From the NCBI GenBank assembly GCA_002308575.1, contig DBVY01000011.1, forward strand, positions 20,925-27,249: 6,325 bases of DNA, given 5' to 3'. Positions 1 through 4,971 of the stretch are shown here, in pieces; position 1 is the first letter of the stretch, and the number at the start of each line of letters is the position of its first letter. A program made the position numbers and the translations under genes. The notes under the pieces are model-generated. The model saw nothing but the letters and a program-made list of their open reading frames with translations, was not told the origin of the DNA and did no database searches. Source of the stretch: Christensenella sp. UBA1252 (GTDB lineage: Bacteria; Bacillota; Clostridia; Christensenellales; CAG-1252).

Positions 1-66
1 AGACGGGATTCGGACCCGCGACATTTGCCTTGGCAAGGCAACGCTCTACCACTGAGCCACTCCCGC
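1..66 (-). tRNA. tRNA-Gly (anticodon GCC), 3' end cut by window edge
   Basis: Read on the minus strand, the sequence folds as a glycine tRNA. It has acceptor 5' strand GCGGGAG (66-60), D arm GCTC / AGTGGTA / GAGC, anticodon stem TTGCC (41-37) and GGCAA (29-25) around loop TTGCCAA (36-30), and variable loop ATGTC. The T stem is GCGGG/CCCGT, followed by CT, which pairs with acceptor positions 6-7. The anticodon is GCC (complement of 32-34), decoding GGC and GGU. The rest of the 3' acceptor strand, the discriminator base and any CCA lie outside the window. The T loop reads TCCGAAT, so position 55 is C rather than the near-universal U. The gene follows fakA on the same strand but has its own promoter-like sequence at 81-109. 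Confidence 0.96.
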
Positions 67-80
67 GCAATTGCTCTATT

Positions 81-109
81 ACTATACCAAATACGATTTG
101 GTTTTGCAA
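81..109 (-). promoter_or_regulatory. Predicted housekeeping sigma promoter of tRNA-Gly
   Basis: On the minus strand a -35 box TTGCAA (109-104) is followed after exactly 17 nt by a -10 box TATAGT (86-81). These match the consensus at 4/6 and 5/6. The predicted start near position 74 leaves a short 5' leader before the tRNA at 66. The spacer holds a 7-bp inverted repeat (86-102). This means the tRNA need not depend on read-through from fakA. The promoter is inferred from sequence only. Confidence 0.7.
86..102. repeat. Inverted repeat inside the tRNA-Gly promoter spacer
   Basis: ACCAAAT (86-92), ACG (93-95) and ATTTGGT (96-102) form perfect 7-bp arms around 3 nt. The repeat fills nearly the whole 17-nt spacer between the -35 and -10 boxes of the tRNA promoter and lies 27 bp beyond the fakA stop. 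As RNA it could form a small hairpin after fakA, but no U-tract follows it on the minus strand, so it is a poor intrinsic terminator. An operator or chance are the alternatives. Confidence 0.5.
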
Positions 110-128
110 CCGTTTTTACAAAAAAATT

Positions 129-1766
129 TTACTCCGCCGACAAAATGTAGAACGAGTGCGGTTGATCGCCTTTGTAGGTGATTACTTCCAGATCCGGATA
201 CTCTTCCGCCAATCTGTCCACAACCGCGGAAACATCCTCCTCGGTTACGTCTTTTCCCGAATAAAGGTTCAAAACGTCCATTTCGTCCATTCCCATTTTC
301 TTGACGAGAGCGGACACGACGTCGGGCGCGTTGGTTCCCTTCGTTAGGATCTTTTTATCGGATAAACCGATCAAATCACCCTCTTTCAAGGACAAACCGT
401 CCATCTTCGTACTGCGAACGGCGGTCGTAACCTGCGCGCATTTGATCGCTTCGAACGCGGCTTTCATGTTTTCGACGTTCTTTTCCGCGGAAACGTTTTG
501 ATCGAACGCGATCGCGGCGGCGATACCGGCGGCGACGCTCTTGGTTTGCAGAACGGTGCAACGCCTGCTCGCCATTTCCATCGCCTTTTCGGCGGCGAGA
601 ATGATATTCGAGTTATTCGGAAGCACGATCACGTCGTCCGCATTCACGCGGTTGATCGCGGAAAGGATTTCGTTTACGCTCGGGTTCATCGTTTGACCGC
701 CTTCGACGATCACGTCCACGAGAAGATCTTTGAAGATCTTTTTCATCCCCTCACCCGCGCAGACGGCAACCATACCGATCGGCTTTTTGTTCTTTTCCAT
801 TTCCGCTTTGATCTTGCGGTTTTGTTCGAGCATATTTTCGATTTTTACGCGGTCGAGCTCGCCGAGATCCAACGCGTACTGCAAAGCGCGCCCGGGGTTA
901 TTCGTGTGCACGTGGACTTTAACGAGATCCAAATCGCCGATACAGATCAAACTGTTACCCAAACGGGAAAGTTTATCACGCAATTTATCGATATCCGATT
1001 CGGTGGCTCTCGGACGAATGTTTTTGACGAAAAATTCGGTACAATAGGCAAATTCGATATCGTCCAAATCGTGAACGTCCGCCGCGAAACCCGCGTCGAA
1101 TTCGTCCATACTGACCTTAACCGCGACTTTCGGGATCTCTTTGCCTTCGATAACGAGGGAAAAGCCTTCGAACACGCGCATCAAACCCATACCGCCCGCA
1201 TCCACGACGCCCGCTTTTTTCAAGACGGGAAGCATGTTCGGGGTTTCGGCAAGGATCGCGTTGCCCTTTTCCATCAGCTTTTGCATCATCGTTTCGAAAC
1301 AGGCGCTTCTGCCGGAAGCCCATTTTTCGGATTCTTCCGCGACGACGCGAATAACCGTCAAAATCGTGCCTTCTTTCGGCTTTTGCACGGCTCCGTAAGC
1401 AACTTTCGCGCCTTGTTGAAGCGCTTTGGAAAATGTTTTCAAAGAAAGAAGCCCGTTCGCCTCGGATAAAACATCCGACATGCCCTTGAAGATTTGGGAC
1501 AAAATGACGCCGCTGTTTCCTCTCGCGCCGCGAAGCGCGCCGATCGAAAGAGCAGACGAAAACTTCTGCCAGGACAATTCTTCTTCTTTGATCGCTTGAA
1601 TTTCACGCGCCGCATTCGCCGCGGTCGCGCACATATTGGTTCCGGTATCTCCGTCCGGAACGGGGAAAACGTTATGTGCGTTGATCTCTTGCTCGTAAAC
1701 CGCAAGATTCCCGCACGCTCCGACGAACATATCTCGAAGCAGTTTAACGTCAATCGATTTTATCAT
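129..1766 (-). CDS. fakA: Fatty acid kinase subunit FakA (YloV, DhaL/DAK2-domain protein)
   Basis: FakA is the ATP-binding kinase subunit that phosphorylates exogenous fatty acids held by a FakB (DegV-family) partner, giving acyl-phosphate for phospholipid synthesis. The 545-residue length is usual for the family. The N-terminal DhaL kinase domain (about 1-200) carries the signature NVFPVPDGDTGTNM (32-45), with Mg-nucleotide aspartates D38 and D40. It also has GARGNSGVILSQ (80-91), KPKEGTILTV (129-138) and VDAGGMGL (188-195). The linker domain contains C242 and the pair H285/H287 (KVHVHTNN), which fits the metal site described for this domain. The C-terminal DegV-like domain (about 328-545) contacts FakB in known homologues. 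The ATG at 1766 is preceded 5 nt upstream by AGGAG. The gene begins 8 nt after the asp23-like stop, so the two are probably co-transcribed and coupled, as in yloU-yloV of Bacillus subtilis. No FakB gene is in the window. No strong terminator follows. Confidence 0.95.
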   Translation of the reverse strand: MIKSIDVKLLRDMFVGACGNLAVYEQEINAHNVFPVPDGDTGTNMCATAANAAREIQAIKEEELSWQKFSSALSIGALRGARGNSGVILSQIFKGMSDVLSEANGLLSLKTFSKALQQGAKVAYGAVQKPKEGTILTVIRVVAEESEKWASGRSACFETMMQKLMEKGNAILAETPNMLPVLKKAGVVDAGGMGLMRVFEGFSLVIEGKEIPKVAVKVSMDEFDAGFAADVHDLDDIEFAYCTEFFVKNIRPRATESDIDKLRDKLSRLGNSLICIGDLDLVKVHVHTNNPGRALQYALDLGELDRVKIENMLEQNRKIKAEMEKNKKPIGMVAVCAGEGMKKIFKDLLVDVIVEGGQTMNPSVNEILSAINRVNADDVIVLPNNSNIILAAEKAMEMASRRCTVLQTKSVAAGIAAAIAFDQNVSAEKNVENMKAAFEAIKCAQVTTAVRSTKMDGLSLKEGDLIGLSDKKILTKGTNAPDVVSALVKKMGMDEMDVLNLYSGKDVTEEDVSAVVDRLAEEYPDLEVITYKGDQPHSFYILSAE

Positions 1767-1774
1767 ATATACTC

Positions 1775-2125
1775 CTAAACCTTAATGCCGACGACGTTTA
1801 CGTTGACCTGCATCACGCGCATTCCCGTAAACGACTCGACGGAATACGTTACGACCGAACGCAAAGATTCGGTGACCGCGTCCACGAGCACCCCTTGCTT
1901 TAAAATCACGAATACGTCGATAAAAATCTTATTATCGACGGTCGTAACGCGAATTCCTTTGGTATTGCCGTTTTGTTTGAATAAAGAAGCGAGGGAATCG
2001 GTAAACCTTCTCGATACGAGCTCGACCACGCCGTAACATTCCGAGGCGGCGCGAGAAGCGCACATCGCCACGGCTTCGTCCGACACGGTGATCTTTCCGT
2101 ATTTATTGGAAGTTTTAACCGCCAT
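1775..2125 (-). CDS. yloU: Asp23/Gls24-family envelope stress protein (YloU-like)
   Basis: A 116-residue Asp23/Gls24 (DUF322) protein. The opening YGKITVSDEAVAMCASRAASECYGV (given here as positions 9-33) follows the family pattern: a G-x-I-x-(I/V)-(S/D)-x-x-V start, then a run of alanines leading to the YGVVEL motif. The C-terminal half alternates hydrophobic strands (IFIDVFVILKQGV, VMQVNVNVVGIKV), as in the family fold. Members are small, membrane-associated or cytoplasmic proteins linked to cell-envelope homeostasis. The biochemical role is not settled. The start is the ATG at 2125, with GGAGG (2135-2131) 5 nt upstream. The gene is first in a two-gene unit with fakA, a pairing widely conserved in Firmicutes, and is transcribed divergently from rpmB. 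The symbol is given by family and synteny. Confidence 0.93.
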   Translation of the reverse strand: MAVKTSNKYGKITVSDEAVAMCASRAASECYGVVELVSRRFTDSLASLFKQNGNTKGIRVTTVDNKIFIDVFVILKQGVLVDAVTESLRSVVTYSVESFTGMRVMQVNVNVVGIKV

Positions 2126-2152
2126 ACTCCCCTCCGCAAAAATTCTAAATAT

Positions 2153-2181
2153 ATAATACTATTATTATTACCCCTTTGCAA
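2153..2181 (-). promoter_or_regulatory. Predicted housekeeping promoter of the asp23-like/fakA unit
   Basis: On the minus strand TTGCAA (2181-2176) and TATTAT (2158-2153) are separated by 17 nt, matching the consensus at 4/6 and 5/6. The predicted start near 2146 gives a leader of about 21 nt with a strong Shine-Dalgarno site. The -35 hexamer is the same as in the tRNA-Gly promoter of this window. Its upstream edge is overlapped by the inverted repeat at 2180-2200. Inferred from sequence only. Confidence 0.65.
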
Positions 2182-2200
2182 GTAATTTTCGAAATTACTT
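2180..2200. repeat. 9-bp inverted repeat between divergent promoters
   Basis: AAGTAATTT (2180-2188), TCG (2189-2191) and AAATTACTT (2192-2200) form perfect 9-bp arms. The repeat overlaps the -35 box of the asp23-like/fakA promoter by 2 bp and ends 8 bp before the -35 box of the rpmB promoter. This placement would suit a protein-binding operator or an A/T-rich UP-like element serving both directions. It precedes both predicted transcription starts, so it should not be an RNA hairpin of either transcript. No known regulator motif is recognised. Confidence 0.6.
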
Positions 2201-2208
2201 AAAAACTG

Positions 2209-2237
2209 TTGCCAAGCGAAAAATTTCGTGATATATT
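2209..2237 (+). promoter_or_regulatory. Predicted housekeeping promoter of rpmB
   Basis: TTGCCA (2209-2214), a 17-nt spacer and TATATT (2232-2237) match the consensus at 5/6 in each box. The predicted start near 2244 leaves an untranslated leader of about 64 nt before the rpmB ATG at 2308. The leader begins with a short GC-rich potential hairpin (2246-2272) and ends with the Shine-Dalgarno GGGAGG (2292-2297). Confidence 0.72.
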
Positions 2238-2307
2238 TAATAAGTCGCGTTTGGGAGATGACCCTTTTCGCGCCTTATCGAGAATCGTTACGGGAGGTAA
2301 TAGATAT

Positions 2308-2505
2308 ATGTCGAGAGTTTGCAGCGTATGCGGAAAAAGCAAGATGAGCGGAAACACGGTGAGCCACAGCAACCGCAAAGCCCCCACTCATTGGAACGCA
2401 AATATTCAAAAGGTTTCCGTCGTCGACGAGAACGGCACGGTTTCCAAGAAGTACGTCTGCACGAGATGCCTGAGAAACGGCGCCGTGCAAAGAAAGGCGA
2501 ACTAA
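2308..2505 (+). CDS. rpmB: 50S ribosomal protein L28 (bL28), zinc-binding type
   Basis: A 65-residue bL28, a protein of the large ribosomal subunit. It has the typical opening MSRVCSVCGK, then GNTVSHSNRKAPTHWNANIQKV, written here as positions 15-36, and ends with a YVCTRCLRNGAV motif. The two CxxC pairs (C5/C8 and C51/C54) mark the zinc-binding (C+) form rather than the zinc-free paralogue. The start chosen is the ATG at 2308, because family homology begins there and GGAGG (2293-2297) lies 10 nt upstream. The open frame runs back to 2209, but that part overlaps the promoter and has no family similarity. It is the only plus-strand protein gene. It diverges from the asp23-like/fakA unit and converges on thiN-spoVM, the same arrangement as in Bacillus subtilis. 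Confidence 0.97.
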   Translation: MSRVCSVCGKSKMSGNTVSHSNRKAPTHWNANIQKVSVVDENGTVSKKYVCTRCLRNGAVQRKAN

Positions 2506-2530
2506 GCCTCTGTTTTTGTTTGGTAAAAAC

Positions 2531-2562
2531 AAAAAAATCTCCGATTTTCGGAGATTTTTTTT
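2531..2562. terminator. Bidirectional Rho-independent terminator between rpmB and spoVM
   Basis: A perfect stem ATCTCCGA (2537-2544) / TCGGAGAT (2548-2555) with loop TTT extends through A2531-A2536 pairing with T2556-T2561, 14 bp in all. Eight T residues (2555-2562) end it on the plus strand and seven T residues (2537-2531) on the minus strand. It can therefore stop transcription of rpmB from the left and of the fmt-to-spoVM operon from the right. It lies 25 nt after the rpmB stop and 10 nt after the spoVM stop. Confidence 0.92.
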
Positions 2563-2572
2563 ACGCTTTGCC

Positions 2573-2659
2573 CTATTCCTTTCGGGCGCTTTTCTTTCCG
2601 CAAAAAAGCCGCAAGATCGCCTTTAAAAACGACGGTGGATTCACGCAAACCATCTTCAA
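2573..2659 (-). CDS. spoVM: Stage V sporulation protein M-like peptide (SpoVM), TTG start
   Basis: A 28-residue gene starting with TTG. The first 20 residues read MKMVCVNPPSFLKAILRLFC, followed by GKKSARKE. SpoVM is a tiny amphipathic helix that recognises the convex forespore membrane and anchors the coat ATPase SpoIVA. Against the 26-residue Bacillus subtilis protein without gaps, P9, F11, L12, I15, R17 and G21 coincide, as do M1-K2 and a basic tail. P9 is needed for membrane-curvature sensing in the Bacillus protein. TTG is chosen because a near-perfect Shine-Dalgarno AGGAGGTG (2672-2665) is ideally placed; the in-frame ATG at 2653 would be too far from it and would remove M1-K2. The gene follows thiN directly, exactly where spoVM lies in Bacillus, and ends just before the shared terminator. 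I saw no convincing SigE promoter, so expression may depend on read-through from thiN. Function is by similarity and synteny. Confidence 0.88.
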   Translation of the reverse strand: MKMVCVNPPSFLKAILRLFCGKKSARKE

Positions 2660-2664
2660 AGCCA

Positions 2665-2672
2665 CACCTCCT
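2665..2672 (-). promoter_or_regulatory. Shine-Dalgarno site of spoVM overlapping the thiN stop codon
   Basis: On the minus strand AGGAGGTG (2672-2665) is an 8-base complement of the 16S rRNA 3' end. Its first AG is also the last two bases of the thiN stop codon TAG (2673-2671). From AGGAGG to the TTG codon is 7 nt. The site settles the non-ATG start of spoVM and implies that ribosomes ending thiN sit on the spoVM initiation site. Confidence 0.85.
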
Positions 2673-3270
2673 ATCCGAATTTATGATAGACGAGTGCGCT
2701 TCCCTCCTTTACGCTGACGAACACGGCGTTTTCCGTGCATTCGTTGGACAATCCGAGCGTATCGCTTTTGGTGAGAACGGCACCGTCGGCAGGGTATTTA
2801 AGCCCTTTCGACTTTATTATATGCACGCTTTCCGAAAAAGGTACGATCGAAAGGATATCGCCCGGGGTTGCGTCCAACAAAAGATTTCCGTCGAGATAGT
2901 AAAGATCGAAAGAATCGCCGCGAAGAACGGCGTTTGCGCCGAGATCGCGCGCGAGTTTCAAAAGATGAAGATTGAATAAAGAATGATCGGGTCTGCCGCC
3001 CCATCCGCCGTAAAGGTCGATCGCGCTATAATTCCGCAAAACGGCTTGGCGAAGGGCGAGTTCGCCGTCCGAAAAATCCTTTTCCGCAGGCACCGTCAAA
3101 ACCGTTGCTTCCTTAGGAACGAAGCCCAGACTGTCGAAATCTCCGACCAAAAGATCGGGGCGGATCTTGTTTTCGAGGGCGCGAAGATAGCCTTCGTCCG
3201 CCGCAATCACGAAATCGGCAGGCAAAAACCGCTCGAATTTTTGCGACAAGACGATCGCCGCTTTTTTCAT
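2671..3270 (-). CDS. thiN: Thiamine pyrophosphokinase (thiamine diphosphokinase)
   Basis: Transfers pyrophosphate from ATP to thiamine, giving thiamine diphosphate, in the cytoplasm. At 199 residues it is slightly shorter than typical homologues. The N-terminal catalytic domain shows AADEG (23-27), RPDLLVGDFDSL (37-48), EKDFSDGELAL (63-73, family pattern EKDxTDxExAL) and GGRPDHSLFNLHLL (91-104). These supply the acidic metal- and ATP-binding residues D25, D44, D46 and the DH pair D95-H96. The C-terminal thiamine-binding beta domain follows, with SIVPFSE (141-147), SKGLKYP (154-160) and TLGLSNE (171-177). The ATG at 3270 overlaps the rpe stop by ATGA and has AGGTGA (3283-3278) 7 nt upstream. 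Position between rpe and spoVM matches Bacillus subtilis. No thiamine riboswitch is visible; expression appears to follow the operon. Confidence 0.95.
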   Translation of the reverse strand: MKKAAIVLSQKFERFLPADFVIAADEGYLRALENKIRPDLLVGDFDSLGFVPKEATVLTVPAEKDFSDGELALRQAVLRNYSAIDLYGGWGGRPDHSLFNLHLLKLARDLGANAVLRGDSFDLYYLDGNLLLDATPGDILSIVPFSESVHIIKSKGLKYPADGAVLTKSDTLGLSNECTENAVFVSVKEGSALVYHKFG

Positions 3271-3917
3271 CCGCGCATCACCTGAATCGCCGCGGGTTTA
3301 TCCGGCGCCTTAAACGTTGCGCTGCCGGCGACGAGAACGGTGATCCCGAGATAACGGAATTTCGCCGCGTTGTCCAAGGTAACGCCGCCGTCCAGTTCCA
3401 AAAGGATATCCCGCCCGCTTTTTTTGATCTCTTCCGCGAGCGTTTTGATGTTTTCGTCCACGCTTTCTATGTAGGATTGACCGCCGAAACCCGGAAAAAC
3501 GCCCATCAAAACGATCATATCGACGATATCCATATAGTCTTTGACGAGCGAGAAATCCTTATCGGGATTGACGACCAAGCCGCATTTCACGCCCTTGTTT
3601 TTGATCTTCAAAAGCGTGCCTCTCGGATCTTTCGAAGCTTCGGGGTGAAAGGTCACGAAATCCGCGCCCGCATCGCAAAAACGTTCGACGTACAGCTCGG
3701 GTTCGACGATCATCAAATGCACGTCGAGCGGCAATTTCGTATGCGGACGGATCGCTTTGATCATCGGCATTCCGAACGTTATATTCGGAACGAAACGCCC
3801 GTCCATCACGTCGCAATGGACGAGATCCGCGCCCCACTTTTCAACGTTTTCAACCGTTTCTCCCATCGCGGCGAAATCGCCGGACAAAATCGACGGAGCT
3901 ACTTGCACTTTACTCAT
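3267..3917 (-). CDS. rpe: Ribulose-phosphate 3-epimerase
   Basis: Interconverts D-ribulose 5-phosphate and D-xylulose 5-phosphate in the pentose phosphate pathway. It is a single TIM barrel of the usual length (216 residues). Active-site elements are APSIL with S9 (7-11), HCDVMDG with H34, D36 and M38, DVHLMI with H67 and M69, M138 before PGFGGQ (142-147, phosphate loop), and ELDGGV with D176 (174-179). VAGSA (196-200) supplies the second phosphate-binding turn. The residues before PGFGGQ read MGVF, where the family usually has M(S/T)V(N/E); none of the catalytic residues is affected. The ATG at 3917 has an AGGGGGA Shine-Dalgarno (3930-3924). The gene starts 16 nt after rlmN and overlaps thiN by 4 bp. 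Confidence 0.96.
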   Translation of the reverse strand: MSKVQVAPSILSGDFAAMGETVENVEKWGADLVHCDVMDGRFVPNITFGMPMIKAIRPHTKLPLDVHLMIVEPELYVERFCDAGADFVTFHPEASKDPRGTLLKIKNKGVKCGLVVNPDKDFSLVKDYMDIVDMIVLMGVFPGFGGQSYIESVDENIKTLAEEIKKSGRDILLELDGGVTLDNAAKFRYLGITVLVAGSATFKAPDKPAAIQVMRG

Positions 3918-3933
3918 ACATTTTCCCCCTTTA

Positions 3934-4971
3934 TCAGTCTTGATATTTGGCGCGCAGTTGCCCGCACGCCCCTTCGATATCCGCGCCCATCGTGCGCCGA
4001 ACGGTCGCTTCCACGCCGCCCTTTTCGAGAAGTCCCTGAAAACGATACGCGTCCTTGCGGCTCGTCCCTTCCAGCCCTCTTTCTTTGACGTAATTCAGGA
4101 CGATCAGATTCACAATGCACGGAAATCCCTTTACTTTTTCGATCAGCGCCGCCGCATCCTTTTCGCCGTCGTTTACACCTTTGATCAAGGAATATTCAAA
4201 CACGACGCGCCGCTTCGTCTTCTCGAAATACCGTTTCGCCGCGGCGATCACGTCCGAAACGGCGTACTTTTTATTTACGGGCATTATTTTTGAGCGTACT
4301 TCATCTCGCGCGGCATGCAGAGAAAACGTCATCGTCACAGGGAGATCTTCCTCGATAAAAAGATCGAATTTTTCGAGAAGTCCGCAGGTCGAAAGCGAGA
4401 TATTTCGATAGCTGACGTTCAACCCCTTTTCTTCGTTGACGAGGCGCAGAAATTTGACGACGTTCTCGTAATTATCGAGAGGTTCGCCGCTCCCCATCAA
4501 AACGATATTCGTGACCTTTCTGTTTTTCAGGTCGCCGCCGTCGAACGCGTTCGCGAGAATCACCTGACCGAGGATCTCACCAGCCGATAGATTGCGTTTG
4601 AGCCCGTTCAATCCGGACGCGCAAAACGCGCAATTCATACGGCACCCGACTTGGGTGGACACGCAAAGCGTGTTTCCGTACTTATAGCGCATAAAGACGC
4701 CCTCGACCATATCGCCGTCCCACAACGAGTAAAGGAACTTAACGGTATCGTCGATCTTCGATCTGAAAGAGCGAAAAATCTTCATTCCGGTCGCCGCGTA
4801 GCCTTCCTCAACAAGGTTCTGTTTTAAAGACGCGGACAAAGTCGAGATCTCTTCGATCTCCTTTCCCTGCATAACGCCGAGATATATCTGCTCCGCGCGA
4901 AAAGGTTTTTCCCCGATGGAAAGCATCTTTTCTTTCAATTCGTCATACGACAGATCGGCAAGCAGTTTCAT
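3934..4971 (-). CDS. rlmN: Dual-specificity 23S rRNA (A2503-C2) / tRNA (A37-C2) methyltransferase RlmN
   Basis: A radical-SAM enzyme that makes 2-methyladenosine at 23S rRNA A2503, in the peptidyl-transferase exit region, and at A37 of some tRNAs. The full length is 345 residues, typical for the family. The [4Fe-4S] cluster motif CxxxCxxC is C110, C114 and C117. C103 (in LCVSTQVGC) and C336 (in GACGQL) occupy the places of the two extra conserved cysteines of the Escherichia coli enzyme, including the one that becomes methyl-cysteine. The motif GSGEPLDNY (160-168, usually GMGEP) and FSLHA (216-220) belong to SAM binding and the core barrel. The ATG at 4971 overlaps the rsmB stop by ATGA and has GGAG 6 nt upstream. 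This C336 argues for RlmN over the resistance enzyme Cfr only together with overall synteny; the position next to rsmB is classic for rlmN in Firmicutes. Confidence 0.95.
   Translation of the reverse strand: MKLLADLSYDELKEKMLSIGEKPFRAEQIYLGVMQGKEIEEISTLSASLKQNLVEEGYAATGMKIFRSFRSKIDDTVKFLYSLWDGDMVEGVFMRYKYGNTLCVSTQVGCRMNCAFCASGLNGLKRNLSAGEILGQVILANAFDGGDLKNRKVTNIVLMGSGEPLDNYENVVKFLRLVNEEKGLNVSYRNISLSTCGLLEKFDLFIEEDLPVTMTFSLHAARDEVRSKIMPVNKKYAVSDVIAAAKRYFEKTKRRVVFEYSLIKGVNDGEKDAAALIEKVKGFPCIVNLIVLNYVKERGLEGTSRKDAYRFQGLLEKGGVEATVRRTMGADIEGACGQLRAKYQD

Noticed and set aside
110..131. T-tract after the fakA stop as an intrinsic terminator
   Set aside because: Eight T residues follow the stop on the minus strand, but only a 5-bp A/T stem precedes them, too weak to call a terminator.
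498..1469. Long plus-strand open frame (323 codons) opposite fakA
   Set aside because: It is antisense to a gene with full family motifs. The composition is rich in His, Arg, Phe and Asp without recognisable domains, and it has no good Shine-Dalgarno. It is explained by the codon bias of fakA on the other strand.
2209..2307. 33-codon N-terminal extension of rpmB from an upstream ATG
   Set aside because: It overlaps the predicted -35 and -10 boxes, has no L28 similarity, and the ATG at 2308 has its own Shine-Dalgarno and the conserved protein start.
2511..2531. A/T-only hairpin TGTTTTT/AAAAACA just after rpmB
   Set aside because: It is a weak stem with one G-C pair, immediately before a far stronger 14-bp terminator, so it is probably incidental.
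2660..2700. Possible SigE promoter for spoVM (CATAAATT near the thiN 3' end)
   Set aside because: The -10-like octamer matches most of the SigE consensus, but no -35-like ATA(T/A)T lies 13-15 nt upstream. The start would fall within or just before the Shine-Dalgarno site.
3477..4088. Plus-strand open frame (203 codons) across rpe and rlmN
   Set aside because: It runs antisense across two genes with complete catalytic motifs and has no domain of its own.
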